From positions 186,001 to 250,000 of the forward strand of contig NZ_JAQZAN010000006.1 of NCBI RefSeq assembly GCF_028737255.1: 64,000 nt of DNA, given 5' to 3'. Source of the DNA: Actinomycetospora straminea (GTDB taxonomy: Bacteria > Actinomycetota > Actinomycetes > Mycobacteriales > Pseudonocardiaceae). Numbering within the stretch: the stretch's first letter is position 1; every line of letters starts with the position of its first letter. The notes beneath the pieces were generated by a model that had not been told where the DNA came from, searched no databases, and saw nothing but the letters and a program-made list of their open reading frames with translations. Both the position numbers and the translations under genes were made by a program. This document shows, piece after piece, positions 24,079 through 33,228 of this stretch.

Positions 24079-24155
24079 CGACGGCTCGGCCCGCCCACAT
24101 CCCCACCGAAACCCAACATTCGGATGACGGGAACGTGCAGGTCACGGGATGTGGG

Positions 24156-24562
24156 GCGGACGAGTCGGCCTGTAAGCCGGATCCTGTGCCCACGTCCCTC
24201 GCGGGAGCGTGGGTGGCGACCATCCATCTCGGCCCGCCGTCGCCGGCGGGCTCCAGCGGTCTACCCGCAGGTCTCGGGCGGGCAGCCCTCGGACGACCTG
24301 CGCGGCCGGTCCTCGCGGACCGACCTTCTTGACCTTGCTCCGGGTGGGGTTTACCGAGCCGTCCTGGTCACCCAGGACGCTGGTGGTCTCTTACACCACC
24401 GTTTCACCCTCACCACCGCGGTCGCGATGGCGGTCTGTTCTCTGTGGCACTGTCCCGCGGGTCACCCCGGGTTGCTGTTGGCAACCACCCTGCCCTGTGG
24501 AGTCCGGACTTTCCTCGACGGCCCTCGTGGGGCCGCCGCGGTCGCCCGGCCGGCTCGTCCGC
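24156..24562 (-). ncRNA. rnpB: RNase P RNA (bacterial type A)
   Basis: The catalytic RNA that trims the 5' leader of tRNA precursors. Read on the minus strand it begins GCGGACGAGCCGGCC and contains the conserved GAGGAAAGTCCGGACTCCA (P4 5' strand region), then GGTGAAACGGTG and GGTAAACCCCACC. It ends with ACAGGATCCGGCTTACAGGCC and a P1 strand CGACTCGTCCGC that pairs with the 5' end. The length, about 407 nt, is normal for actinobacteria. A TACGAT -10 box (24570-24575) lies 7 nt upstream of the 5' end. Confidence 0.96.
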
Positions 24563-24655
24563 ACCCGGAATCGTACAGACGCGACGAGGGGCACCGTCCG
24601 CAGGCGTCGGCACCTGTCGATCACGCGGACGGTGCCCGTCGCGGGTCACGACCGC

Positions 24656-24682
24656 CGACCCGTGTCCCCAGGACACGGGTCG
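24656..24682. repeat. Intergenic palindrome (GACCCGTGTCC family, copy 1)
   Basis: Perfect 12-bp arms CGACCCGTGTCC (24656-24667) and GGACACGGGTCG (24671-24682) around a 3-nt loop. It lies between the divergent rnpB and TauE genes. Near-identical palindromes occur at 34512-34536 and 34583-34607, so this is a dispersed element rather than a gene-specific terminator. Confidence 0.85.
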
Positions 24683-24706
24683 CCCCGACCGTTAGCGTCG
24701 CGCATC

Positions 24707-25465
24707 GTGTCGGACCCGTCGATGCTCCAGATCGTGCTGCTGGCGGCTCTCGGGCTCCTGGCCGGCGCGGTCAACGCCATCGCCGGCGGCGGGTCGCTCA
24801 TCGTCTTCCCCGCGCTGCTGGCCACGGGCATGCCGCCGCTGCCCGCCAACGTCACGAACTCGGTGGCGCAGTGGCCCGGCTACGCGGGCTCCACGGTCAC
24901 CGCGCGGAAGGACCTGAGGAGACAGCGCCGGCGGCTGATCGGGACCAGCATCGCCGCCGCCCTCGGCTCGGCGCTGGGGTGTGCGCTGCTGCTGATCCTG
25001 CCGCAGTCGGTGTTCGACGCCGTCGTCCCCGTGCTCGTCCTGCTCGCGAGCCTGACCCTCGGCGCGCAGCCCTGGATCAAGCAGTGGACCGGGCGCACCG
25101 AGCGCACCGCCGACAACCCCAAGGTCCTGCTCCCGACGATCTTCCTCGCCGCGGTCTATGGCGGCTACTTCGGCGGCGCGCTGGGCGTGGTGCTCATCGC
25201 GGTGCTCTCGCTGCTCGCCCACGACACGCTGCAGCGGCTCAACGCGGTCAAGGTCCTGCTCTCGCTGGTGACGAGCACGGTGACCGTGGTGCTCTTCGCG
25301 TTCTTCGCCCCCGTCGACTGGCTCGCCGTGCTGCTGCTCGCACCGACCACGCTGCTCGGTGGCTTCCTCGGCATGACGGTCGCCAAGAAGATGCCCGACG
25401 GCGTGCTGCGCTGGAGCGTCGTGGTGCTCGGCGTCGCGGTCGCGATCTACCTGTTCCTGCGGTGA
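24707..25465 (+). CDS. TauE/SafE (TSUP) family anion exporter
   Basis: 252 residues, about eight transmembrane helices. The N-terminal GLLAGAVNAIAGGGSLIVFPALL and the internal repeat YGGYFGGALGVVLIAVL are the paired TSUP signatures. Members export or import sulfite, sulfoacetate and related organosulfur anions; the substrate here is unknown. The GTG at 24707 has TAGCGT 8 nt upstream (leaderless). The ArsB-like gene follows after one base, so both form an operon. Confidence 0.9.
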   Translation: MSDPSMLQIVLLAALGLLAGAVNAIAGGGSLIVFPALLATGMPPLPANVTNSVAQWPGYAGSTVTARKDLRRQRRRLIGTSIAAALGSALGCALLLILPQSVFDAVVPVLVLLASLTLGAQPWIKQWTGRTERTADNPKVLLPTIFLAAVYGGYFGGALGVVLIAVLSLLAHDTLQRLNAVKVLLSLVTSTVTVVLFAFFAPVDWLAVLLLAPTTLLGGFLGMTVAKKMPDGVLRWSVVVLGVAVAIYLFLR

Positions 25466-25466
25466 C

Positions 25467-26711
25467 GTGACCGTCGTCGCCGTCGGCCTGCTGACCGTCG
25501 TCCTCGTCGGGGCCGTCACCCGCCCCCGCAACCTGCCCGAGGCGACCGCCGCGGTGCCGGCCGCGGTGATCGTCCTCGTGACCGGGCTGCTCGCGCCGCA
25601 GCAGGCGTGGGACGAGGTCCGCGAGCTCGGCCCGACGGTCGGGTTCCTCGCCGCGGTGCTCGTGCTGGCCCACCTCGCCGACGCCGAGGGCGTGTTCCGC
25701 TGGGCCGGCGGCCTGCTCGCCCACCACGCGGCGGGGAGCACGCAGCGCCTCTTCGCCCTCGTCGTCCTCGCCGCGACGGCGACGACCGCCGTCCTGAGCC
25801 TCGACGCCACCGTCGTCCTGCTGACCCCGGTCGTCCTCGACACCGCCCGGCGCCTCGGTGCGCGCCCGGCACCGCACGCCTTCGCGTGCGCGCACCTCGC
25901 CAACAGCGGCTCGCTGCTGCTGCCCGTCGCGAACCTCACCAACCTCCTGGCGCTGCGGGCGAGCGGCCTGACGTTCCTCGGCTTCGCCGGGCTCATGGCG
26001 CTGCCGCAGCTCGCGGTGCTGGCCGTCGAGTACCTGGGGCTCCGGCTGACCTTCCGGGGCGACCTCGCCACGCCCGCCGCCCGACCCGCCGAGATCGAGG
26101 AGGAGGCCCCGGCCCCCCGCGTCGCTCTCGCCGTGCTGGCGGCGACGCTGCTGGGCTTCGCCGCCGCCTCGCCGCTGGGGATCGAGCCGGTGTGGGTCGC
26201 CGTGGTGGGCGCGGCGGCGCTGGCGACGCGCACCCTGCTCACCCGCCGCACGCGCGTGCGGGACGTCGTCGCCTCGGCGTCACCCCTGTTCTGCCTGTTC
26301 GTCCTCGCCCTGGGGGTGGTCGTCGCCGCGGTGACCGATCGGGGCCTCGGCGCCGTGGTCGCGGGCCTCCTGCCGACCGGGACCTCGTTCGGCGCCCTGC
26401 TCGGGCTCGCGCTGATCGCGGCGGTGCTCGCGAACCTCGTCAACAACCTGCCGGCGACCCTCGTCCTGCTCGCCGCGCTGGGACCGACGCCCGCGGTCGG
26501 CGCCGTGCTCGCGGTGCTCATCGGGGTCAACGTCGGCCCGAACCTCACCCCCGTCGGCTCGCTCGCGACCCTCCTGTGGCGGCGGGTGCTCGCGGTGCGC
26601 GGCGTCCCCGCCTCGCTGGGGACGTTCACGGTGGCGGGGCTCCCGACCGTCCCGCTCGGCGTCGTCGCCGGGACGGCCGCGCTCTGGCTCAGCCTCGCGG
26701 TGACGGGCTGA
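25467..26711 (+). CDS. ArsB/SLC13-type anion permease
   Basis: 414 residues with about 11-12 transmembrane helices. Family signs include GPTVGFLAAVLVLAHLADAEGVF, the paired re-entrant motifs ATTAVLSLDATVVLLTPVV and LANLVNNLPATLVLL, and NVGPNLTPVGSLATLLW. This is the ArsB/CitMHS/SLC13 ion-transporter fold. It may export arsenite, but sequence alone does not separate arsenite from other anions. The GTG starts directly after the TauE stop. Its 3' end overlaps the convergent regulator gene by 23 bp. Confidence 0.85.
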   Translation: MTVVAVGLLTVVLVGAVTRPRNLPEATAAVPAAVIVLVTGLLAPQQAWDEVRELGPTVGFLAAVLVLAHLADAEGVFRWAGGLLAHHAAGSTQRLFALVVLAATATTAVLSLDATVVLLTPVVLDTARRLGARPAPHAFACAHLANSGSLLLPVANLTNLLALRASGLTFLGFAGLMALPQLAVLAVEYLGLRLTFRGDLATPAARPAEIEEEAPAPRVALAVLAATLLGFAAASPLGIEPVWVAVVGAAALATRTLLTRRTRVRDVVASASPLFCLFVLALGVVVAAVTDRGLGAVVAGLLPTGTSFGALLGLALIAAVLANLVNNLPATLVLLAALGPTPAVGAVLAVLIGVNVGPNLTPVGSLATLLWRRVLAVRGVPASLGTFTVAGLPTVPLGVVAGTAALWLSLAVTG

Positions 26712-27558
26712 CGTGCATCGACTGCGTGCCCAGCGTCGCCAGCAGGTCCAGGCGGCCGCGGGCGTCGCTGCCCGGGGTGGGCGTGAAGACGAGCAGGCGC
26801 AGGTCGTCCTCGGCGGTGGTCAGCGTGTCGCACTCGAGCTCGACCTCGCCGACCTCGGGGTGCTCGACGACCTTGTGGCTCTGGTGGTGTCCGGCGACGA
26901 CACCCGAGTCCCAGAGCTCGGCGAACTCCGCGCTCGTGGCGTAGAGGTCCGCGACGAGCGCCGACAGCTCCGGGTCGTGGGGGTAGCGGCTGGTGCTGCC
27001 GCGCAGGTCGGCGACCAGGGAGCGCGCCAGGGCGTCGCGCTCCTCGGGCGTGTGGCGCACCCGGTCCATCGCCTCGCCCCGCGTGAACATGCGCCGCAGG
27101 GTGCTGCGCCCGCCGAGGTCGAGCGCGGACGGGTCGCCCATGAGCGCGGCGTAGAGCGGGTTCCAGGCGATCAGGGTCCAGGTCGCGTCGAGGACGCCGA
27201 CGGGGCTGTCGTGCAGCGCGTCGACGATGCGGCGCACGCCGGCGGGGACGCGCCGCGAGATGCGGCCGCGGTCGGGGGCGTGGCCGGCGAGCCGGAACAG
27301 GTGCGCCTGCTCGGCGTCGGACAGGCGCAGCGCCCGGGCCAGCGACGCGCACACCTGCGCCGACGGCGTGCGGGTCCGGCCCTGCTCGAGGCGCACGACG
27401 TAGTCGATGGAGATGCCGGCGAGCAGCGCCAGCTCCTCGCGGCGCAGGCCCGGCGCGCGCCGCGGCGCGTTGACCGCCATCCCGACCTCGGCCGGGTCGG
27501 TGCGGTCGCGCCAGGTCCGCAGGGACCTGGCCAGCTCAGCCAGCTCTCCGGTGCTCAC
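26689..27558 (-). CDS. XRE regulator with MmyB-like ligand domain
   Basis: 289 residues. The N-terminal HTH (PGLRREELALLAGISIDYVVRLEQGRTRTPSAQVCASLARAL) is followed by an MmyB-like sensor region: LDATWTLIAWNPLYAALMGD, VADLRGSTSRYPHDPEL, HHQSHKVVEHPEVGEVEL. Such regulators usually control an adjacent oxidoreductase; here an aldo/keto reductase lies divergently, 101 bp away. The GTG at 27558 is the start. The ligand is unknown (a fatty-acid-like ligand is known for one family member). Confidence 0.9.
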   Translation of the reverse strand: MSTGELAELARSLRTWRDRTDPAEVGMAVNAPRRAPGLRREELALLAGISIDYVVRLEQGRTRTPSAQVCASLARALRLSDAEQAHLFRLAGHAPDRGRISRRVPAGVRRIVDALHDSPVGVLDATWTLIAWNPLYAALMGDPSALDLGGRSTLRRMFTRGEAMDRVRHTPEERDALARSLVADLRGSTSRYPHDPELSALVADLYATSAEFAELWDSGVVAGHHQSHKVVEHPEVGEVELECDTLTTAEDDLRLLVFTPTPGSDARGRLDLLATLGTQSMHVSPSPRG

Positions 27559-27659
27559 ACCGCGATCATCCGCTTCGGCACGGCGCCGTGGGGGGTACGC
27601 GGGTTACCAGGACGATCCGTCGCTCCCCGACCACCGGCCCCGTGACCAAGGTAGGAGCC

Positions 27660-28514
27660 ATGACCACCCCCGCACTGACCGACCGCCTCGCGCTCGCCGA
27701 CGACCTCGTCCTGACCCGGATGGGCTACGGCACCATGCAGCTCGCGGGCCCCGGCGTCATGGGTCCGCCGCGCGACCGCGACGAGGCGATCGCCGTCCTG
27801 CGCGAGGCCGTCGACCGCGGCGTCACGCACATCGACACCAGCGACTACTACGGCCCGTTCATCGTCAACGAGATCCTCCGCGAGGCCCTGCACCCGTACC
27901 CCGCGGACCTGCGGATCGTCACCAAGGTCGGCTGCCGGCGCGGCGAGGACGGTTCGTGGAACCTCGACACCTCGCCCGAGGAGCTGCGCCGCGAGGTGCA
28001 CGAGAACCTCGACCGGCTCGGCCTCGAGGCCCTCGACGTGGTCAACCTGCGGGTCTCCGACGACCACGGCGAGTCCCTCACCGAGGCGTTCCGCACCCTG
28101 GCCGAGCTGCGCGAGCAGGGCCTGATCCGCCACCTCGGGGTCAGCAACGTCTCCCCCGAGCAGCTCGCCGAGGCCCGGGAGATCGCCCCGGTGGTGTGCG
28201 TGCAGAACCACTACAACCTCGTGCACCGCACCGACGACGAGCTCGTCGACCACTGCGCCGCCGAGGGCATCGCCTACACCTCGTTCTTCCCGCTGGGCGG
28301 CTTCACCCCGCTGCAGTCGGACACGCTGGCGAACGTCGCCGAGCGCGTCGGCGCGACGCCGCAGCAGACGGCGCTGGCGTGGCTGCTGCAGCGGTCGCCG
28401 ACGATGCTGCTCATCCCCGGCACCTCGTCGCGGGCCCACCTGCGGGAGAACCTCGCGGCCGCCGACCTCGAGCTGCCGGCGGACGCCGTCGCCGAGCTGG
28501 ACGCCATCGGCTGA
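27660..28514 (+). CDS. Aldo/keto reductase
   Basis: 284 residues of a (beta/alpha)8 NADPH reductase: LTRMGYGTMQLAGPGVMGPP, HIDTSDYYGP (catalytic Asp and Tyr), LRIVTKVGCRRGEDGSW (Lys), LDVVNLRVSD, RHLGVSNVSPEQL and LLIPGTSSRAHLRENL (NADPH-binding). The family reduces aldehydes and ketones; the substrate is unknown. AGGAG precedes the ATG. It is divergent from the MmyB-like regulator, which probably controls it. A strong hairpin follows. Confidence 0.92.
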   Translation: MTTPALTDRLALADDLVLTRMGYGTMQLAGPGVMGPPRDRDEAIAVLREAVDRGVTHIDTSDYYGPFIVNEILREALHPYPADLRIVTKVGCRRGEDGSWNLDTSPEELRREVHENLDRLGLEALDVVNLRVSDDHGESLTEAFRTLAELREQGLIRHLGVSNVSPEQLAEAREIAPVVCVQNHYNLVHRTDDELVDHCAAEGIAYTSFFPLGGFTPLQSDTLANVAERVGATPQQTALAWLLQRSPTMLLIPGTSSRAHLRENLAAADLELPADAVAELDAIG

Positions 28515-28525
28515 CCGGCCGGTGC

Positions 28526-28556
28526 GGGGGCCGGTGGCGTTGCGCGACCGGCCCCC
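28526..28556 (+). terminator. GC-rich hairpin after the aldo/keto reductase
   Basis: GGGGGCCGGT (28526-28535) pairs perfectly with ACCGGCCCCC (28547-28556) over an 11-nt loop. It lies 12 bp after the reductase stop and 21 bp before the next start. Confidence 0.8.
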
Positions 28557-28576
28557 GGCTCGCCACGCTGCTCCGC

Positions 28577-29710
28577 GTGACCGATCCCGACGCGGAGGCA
28601 CGCGCCCGGGTGCGCGAGCAGGCGCAGGGCATCGCGGACGGCTGGTCGGGACCGGACGCGCCGCCCTCGTGGGCCCTGACCGCCCAGCTCTTCCGGGCGA
28701 TCGCCAGCGAGCCCGACCTCCTCCGGCTCGCGGCGGCCGTCCCGCTCGACCGCCTGCCGCCGCTGCTGCTCAGCGCCGCCGTGCGCTACCTCGTCACGCG
28801 CCTGCGCCCCGACCCGTTGGTGGGCTACTTCCCCTTCCCCGGCACCGGGCAGCCGCCCCTCGACGACGGCTTCCGCCCCGCGCTGGTCGCGTTCGCCCGC
28901 CAGCACGCCGGCGAGCTCGCCCAGCTCTGCGTCGAGCACCGCTACCAGATGAACGAGGTCGCCCGGAGCGCCGACGTCGTCGCCGTGCTGGGTCATCTGT
29001 CCGGGCAGCGCCTGGACCCCGACCGGCCGATCGCGCTGGTCGACCTCGGCACCGGCGCCGGGCTCGGCCTGCACCTCGACCGGTACCGCTACCGCTTCGG
29101 CGACCGGACCCTCGGCCCCGGCGACGCCGCGCTGACCATAGCCCCCGAGCTGCGCGGACGCCCCGCCCCGCTGCCCGACCGGCTGCCCCCGATCGCCGCG
29201 CGCCTCGGGGTCGACGTCGAGCCGCTGGACCTCGAGGACCGGCGCGTCCACGACTGGCTCGCCGCCTGCATCCCGCCCGAGACCTCGGCGGTCGACCGGT
29301 TCGCCGCCGCGGCCACGGTCGCCCGCGAGCACCCGGTGACGACGGTGCGCGCCGACCTGGCCGACGACCTGCCCGGCCTCTGCGCGGCGATGCCCGACGA
29401 CGCGCTGCTCGTGGTCGTCGACACCTACGTGCACGTGTTCCTCACCGCCGACGAGCGCGCCCGCTTCCGCCGCCAGCTCGCCCAGCTCGGCCGCGACGTC
29501 GAGTGGATCTCGGTCGACCCGCTCGTGCCGCTGGGCGCCGACGGCCGCGAGAGCACCCAGTACCTGCGGGTCCCGCGGCGGGCGCTCGAGGCGACGCGCG
29601 CGGGCGTCACCGGCGTCATCGGGCACCTGTCGGTGCACCGGGACGGCTCGACGTCGGGCGAGGTCCTGGGCCTGGCGCACCCGGGCGGGGCGTGGCTGGA
29701 GTGGTTGTGA
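28577..29710 (+). CDS. DUF2332 family protein (full length)
   Basis: 377 residues. The N-terminal helical domain (ALTAQLFRAIASEPDLLRLA, PPLLLSAAVRYLVTR, VGYFPFPGTG, EHRYQMNEVARSADV) is followed by a degenerate methyltransferase-like core (IALVDLGTGAGLGLHLDRYRY, DDALLVVVDTYVHVFL). DUF2332 proteins are widespread in actinobacteria and uncharacterised. This is the complete version of the shorter paralogue at 17116-17862. GTG start; no good ribosome binding site is visible. Confidence 0.85.
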   Translation: MTDPDAEARARVREQAQGIADGWSGPDAPPSWALTAQLFRAIASEPDLLRLAAAVPLDRLPPLLLSAAVRYLVTRLRPDPLVGYFPFPGTGQPPLDDGFRPALVAFARQHAGELAQLCVEHRYQMNEVARSADVVAVLGHLSGQRLDPDRPIALVDLGTGAGLGLHLDRYRYRFGDRTLGPGDAALTIAPELRGRPAPLPDRLPPIAARLGVDVEPLDLEDRRVHDWLAACIPPETSAVDRFAAAATVAREHPVTTVRADLADDLPGLCAAMPDDALLVVVDTYVHVFLTADERARFRRQLAQLGRDVEWISVDPLVPLGADGRESTQYLRVPRRALEATRAGVTGVIGHLSVHRDGSTSGEVLGLAHPGGAWLEWL

Positions 29711-29772
29711 GGGTCCGGCCGTCGGCGCACGCGCAGGCCGGGCGTCGGTGACCCACGACACGGGGAGCGTCC

Positions 29773-29803
29773 TTGACCGTGCCGCGGCGGCACGGTTTCC
29801 CCT
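29773..29803 (+). promoter_or_regulatory. MerR-type autoregulatory promoter
   Basis: TTGACC (29773-29778) is followed by a perfect 21-bp palindrome (29776-29796; half-site ACCGTGCCGC) lying in a long spacer before a weak -10 near 29798-29803. The arrangement is typical of MerR promoters that activate or repress their own gene, here the regulator starting at 29843. Confidence 0.75.
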
Positions 29804-29842
29804 GTGGCCGGGGAACGGCGGACGTCCCGGGAGGAGCCGACC

Positions 29843-30610
29843 ATGGGGTGGAGCACCCGCCAGCTCGCGGAGCTCTCGGGCACGACGCTGCGTGCCGTGC
29901 GGCACTACCACGAGGTGGGCCTGCTCGAGGAGCCCGCGCGGCGGGCCAACGGCTACAAGCAGTACGGGGTGGCCCACCTCGTGCGCGTGCTGCGGATCAA
30001 GCGCCTCACCGAGCTCGGCTTCTCGCTGGCCCAGATCGCCGAGATGGGCGACACCGAGGAGCACCCCGAGCAGGCCCTGCGCACCCTGGACGCCGAGCTC
30101 GCGGCGACGATCGAGCGGCTGCAGCGGGCGCGGGTCGAGCTCGCGACGATCCTGCAGCGCCACGCGCCCGCCGACCTCCCGCCCGAGCTCGGACCGATCG
30201 GCGACACCGAGATGTCCGACGCCGACCGCTCACTGGTCGTGGTGCTGAGCCGGGTTCTGGGGGGCGAGAGCCTGCAGGCCTACGCGGACATGATCCGGGA
30301 GACGCCGACCGACCCGACCTTCAGGGAGTTCGACGACCTGCACGCCGACGCCGACGAGGCGACCCGGCAGGACCTCGCCGAGCGCATGGCCCCCGGCGCC
30401 CACGCCCTGCGCACGGCCTACCCCGGCCTGCGCAGCACCGCGGGCACGCGGATGAGCCCGCGGCGCGCGAAGGAGACCGTCGGCATCGCGCTGCGCGAGC
30501 TCTACAACGACGCCCAGCGCGACGTCATGGTGCGGATGGAGGTCGTGCTCGCCGAGAGGTTCCCCGGCTCCGAGGCGGGCGTCCCGCAGCCCGGCGATCA
30601 GGCCAGGTAG
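29843..30610 (+). CDS. MerR-family transcriptional regulator
   Basis: 255 residues. The N-terminal MerR HTH is MGWSTRQLAELSGTTLRAVRHYHEVGLLEEPARRANGYKQYG, then LTELGFSLAQIAEMGD and a dimerisation helix (TLDAELAATIERLQRARVEL). The C-terminal ~150 residues form a helical effector domain without recognisable cysteines, so a metal sensor is unlikely and a small organic ligand is more plausible. GGAGGAG precedes the ATG. It ends overlapping the convergent phosphatase gene by 13 bp. Confidence 0.9.
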   Translation: MGWSTRQLAELSGTTLRAVRHYHEVGLLEEPARRANGYKQYGVAHLVRVLRIKRLTELGFSLAQIAEMGDTEEHPEQALRTLDAELAATIERLQRARVELATILQRHAPADLPPELGPIGDTEMSDADRSLVVVLSRVLGGESLQAYADMIRETPTDPTFREFDDLHADADEATRQDLAERMAPGAHALRTAYPGLRSTAGTRMSPRRAKETVGIALRELYNDAQRDVMVRMEVVLAERFPGSEAGVPQPGDQAR

Positions 30611-31263
30611 GACGTGTCGTTCACCAGGCGGACCGACGCCCCGCCGTCGGGCCAGAACTCGACGACCGACAGGCACGCCAGGTCGAGGTGCAGCCGGTAG
30701 AGCATCTGCGGGCCGGCGTCGAGGGCCCGGCGCAGGATCAGCTTGATCGGCGTCACGTGGCTGACGACGATCACCGTCTCGCCGGGGTGGCGGCGCAGCA
30801 GGTCGTCGAGGGCGGCGTCGACGCGCCGGGAGACGACGTCGAAGCTCTCGCCCCGCGGCGGGCTGACCGCGCTGTCGGAGAGCCACGCCCGGTGGACCTC
30901 GGGGTCCTGGGCGGCGGCCTCCGAGAACGTCAGGCCCTCCCAGGTGCCGAAGTCGGTCTCGGTGAGGCGCTCGTCGACGGTGACGCCGAGCCCGAGGACG
31001 CCCGCCACCGGGTCCGCGGTCTGCCGTGCCCGGAGCAACGGCGAGCTGATCACCGTGCGGATGTGGCCGTCGGCGCCGACGTGCCGGGCGGCGAGCGCGG
31101 TCGCCGCGGCCGCGGCCTGCTCCAGTCCCTGGCGGGTGAGCTCGGGGTCGCCACGGCCCGAGTAGCGCCGCTCGACCGACAGCGGGCTCTGTCCGTGCCG
31201 CAGCAGGAGGACCCGGGTCGGCGGGGTGTTCCCCCGACCCGTCCACGACCCGGCGGTGCTCAC
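30598..31263 (-). CDS. Histidine phosphatase family protein
   Basis: 221 residues of the phosphoglycerate-mutase-like fold: RVLLLRHGQSPLSVERRYSGRGDPELT (RHG), ISSPLLRARQTA, TETDFGTWEG and VIVVSHVTPIKLIL. In mycobacteria the same position is held by a bifunctional RNase H/acid phosphatase (Rv2228c type). Here only the phosphatase module is present. The GTG overlaps the stop of the zinc-ribbon gene (GTGA), so it is the third gene of a Nif3/zinc-ribbon/phosphatase operon. Confidence 0.9.
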   Translation of the reverse strand: MSTAGSWTGRGNTPPTRVLLLRHGQSPLSVERRYSGRGDPELTRQGLEQAAAAATALAARHVGADGHIRTVISSPLLRARQTADPVAGVLGLGVTVDERLTETDFGTWEGLTFSEAAAQDPEVHRAWLSDSAVSPPRGESFDVVSRRVDAALDDLLRRHPGETVIVVSHVTPIKLILRRALDAGPQMLYRLHLDLACLSVVEFWPDGGASVRLVNDTSYLA

Positions 31264-32000
31264 GCGCCGGCCCCCTTGCCCGTCCGCACCACGATCGCCC
31301 CGCACTGCTCGCAGCGCACGACGTCGTCCGGCGCGGCGGCGGTGATGTCGCGCAGCTCGCTGCGGTCCATCTCCAGGCGGCACGCCCCGCAGCGGGCCCC
31401 GACGAGCTCGCCGGCGCCGGTCCCCGTCCGCGCGCGCAGCTGGTCGTAGAGCCCGACGAGGTCCGCCGGGAGCTGGCCGGCCAGCGTCGTGCGCTCGGCG
31501 CCGCGGCGCTCCTCGAGCACGTCGAGGTCGCCGATCGCGCCGTCGCGGCGCTCGACGGCGTCGGCGAGCGCGGTCTCGGCGGCCTCGAGGCCCGCCTGCT
31601 CGTGGGCGAGGTCGGTCTCGGCGGCGTCGAGGCGCTCCATGACCTCGAGCTGCTCGTCCTCCAGCACCCCGCGGCGGCGGGCGAGGGTGTCGAGCTCGTG
31701 CGCCAGGTCGGTCATCTGCTTGGCCGACACGCTGCCCGAGTCCATGAGCCCGCGGTCGCGCTCCTCGCGGGTCCGGACCTGGGTGACCTCCTGCTCGAGC
31801 TTCGCGACCTCGCGGCCGAGGTCGCTCACCGAGGTCCGCGCCCGCACCACCGCGTCCCGGTGGCCCTGCACGGTCTTCTCGGCGTCCTCCACCGCGGTCT
31901 GCTCGGGCAGGGTGCTGCGCCGGTGCCGGGCCCGGGCGAGCTCGGCGTCGAGCGCCGCGAGGTCGAGGAGGCGGCGCTGGTCGGATGGGTCGGCCTTCAC
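31260..32000 (-). CDS. Coiled-coil zinc-ribbon protein (CT398/Rv2229c-like)
   Basis: 246 residues. A long antiparallel coiled coil (about residues 10-185, for example [20 protein letters not shown] and [18 protein letters not shown]) is followed by a C4 zinc ribbon, [16 protein letters not shown] and [14 protein letters not shown]. This architecture is conserved next to Nif3 in actinobacteria and is related to Rv2229c and chlamydial CT398. The molecular role is uncertain. GTG start overlapping the Nif3 stop by 3 bases (GTGA context). Confidence 0.92.
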   Translation of the reverse strand: MKADPSDQRRLLDLAALDAELARARHRRSTLPEQTAVEDAEKTVQGHRDAVVRARTSVSDLGREVAKLEQEVTQVRTREERDRGLMDSGSVSAKQMTDLAHELDTLARRRGVLEDEQLEVMERLDAAETDLAHEQAGLEAAETALADAVERRDGAIGDLDVLEERRGAERTTLAGQLPADLVGLYDQLRARTGTGAGELVGARCGACRLEMDRSELRDITAAAPDDVVRCEQCGAIVVRTGKGAGA

Positions 32001-32890
32001 GAGATCATCGCTCCTGCTCCGGCGGGCTCGGGCCCGGTGTCGTCGGCGGCGGCCCCGCCGCGCTGCGGATCGCTGGGGTGACCGAGGCTCCAGGCGTCGG
32101 TGCGGGCGGTCGAGACGGTGACCTCCAGCCCCGGCACAGCCGCACGCAGCACGTCCGCGGCCTGCGCGCACCAGGGGTGCTCGGAGGCCCAGTGCGCGAC
32201 GTCGACCAGGGCCGGCGCGTCGGGCTCGGCGAGGTGGTCGGTGGCGGGGTGGTGGCGCAGGTCGGCGGTGACGTAGACGTCGACCCCGGCCGCCCGGGCC
32301 AGGTGCAGCATCGAGTCGCCGGCGCCCCCGGACACCGCGACGCGCCGCACCGTGCGCTGCGGGTCGCCGCCGGCGCGAACACCCCACGCAGTCGCCGGCA
32401 GCGCGTCGGCGACGCGGCGGGTGAAGGCGGCGAGCGTCTCCGGCGCCGCGAGCGTCCCGATACGCCCGATGCCGACCCTGCCGTCGTCCTGGGGGTCCAA
32501 CGGGCGCTCGACGGTCACGCCGAGGGCGGCGGCCAGCGCGTCGGACACGCCCGGGTTGGCCGCGTCGGCGTTGGTGTGCGCGCTGAACAGGGCGACGTCG
32601 TGGCGGATCAGCCGGTGGACCGCCGAGCCCTTCGGCGCCGTCGTCGCCACCGCGTGCACCCCGCGCAGCAGCAGCGGGTGGTGGGTGACGAGCAGGTCGA
32701 CGCCCGCCGCGACCGCCTCGTCCACCACCGCGGGCAGCGGGTCGACGGCCACGAGCACCCGGTGCACCGGGGCCGCCGGGTCGCCGACCGTCAGCCCCAC
32801 CGCGTCCCAGTCCTGCGCCAGGGCCGGCGGGTACGCGGCCTCGAGCGCGGCGACGGCGTCGGCGACGGTGATCGCGGCGGCGGGGTGCAT
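31997..32890 (-). CDS. Nif3-like dinuclear metal centre protein
   Basis: 297 residues, YbgI/NIF3 family (also called GTP cyclohydrolase I type 2 homologue). Metal-binding segments are [33 protein letters not shown] and, in the C-terminal half, [12 protein letters not shown] and [12 protein letters not shown]. These proteins form hexameric toroids with two metals per subunit; their physiological role is unsettled. First gene of the three-gene minus-strand operon. Confidence 0.93.
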   Translation of the reverse strand: MHPAAAITVADAVAALEAAYPPALAQDWDAVGLTVGDPAAPVHRVLVAVDPLPAVVDEAVAAGVDLLVTHHPLLLRGVHAVATTAPKGSAVHRLIRHDVALFSAHTNADAANPGVSDALAAALGVTVERPLDPQDDGRVGIGRIGTLAAPETLAAFTRRVADALPATAWGVRAGGDPQRTVRRVAVSGGAGDSMLHLARAAGVDVYVTADLRHHPATDHLAEPDAPALVDVAHWASEHPWCAQAADVLRAAVPGLEVTVSTARTDAWSLGHPSDPQRGGAAADDTGPEPAGAGAMIS

Positions 32891-33015
32891 GGCCGCCCAT
32901 TCTGCCCACCGTGGCGGTGATGCACCGGTGCGGGCGGGCGCCGGCGCGGGGGCGGTCCCCCGGACGGGGCGGCGGGTGCTCCCCCGGCCCGCGGGGGCGC
33001 GCCCCCTCGTGCCCG

Positions 33016-33207
33016 GTGACGCTCGGGCACGGCCAGGCGGTCGCCGAGGTCGTCGCGGTGCGGGACCAGATCGCCGCGGCGTTCGGCGTGACCGGCGTCG
33101 GCCTGACGGAACTGCCCGGCCGGCGGCTCGAGATCGCGCTGCGGCCCGAGGTGCCGGCAGACCCCCCGACCCTGGTGGGGGTGCCGACGGAGGACGGGGT
33201 GGCCTGA
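33016..33207 (+). CDS. Small hypothetical protein
   Basis: A 63-residue frame (GTG at 33016) encoding [39 protein letters not shown] and a short acidic end. It looks coding by residue composition, with beta-strand/helix alternation, but no family is recognised. The frame stays open upstream to a GTG at 32911 through Arg/Gly-rich sequence that looks non-coding. It lies between divergent Nif3 and the tyrosine phosphatase gene. Confidence 0.42.
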   Translation: MTLGHGQAVAEVVAVRDQIAAAFGVTGVGLTELPGRRLEIALRPEVPADPPTLVGVPTEDGVA

Positions 33208-33228
33208 GCGGTCGGGGCGCGCGGGATC

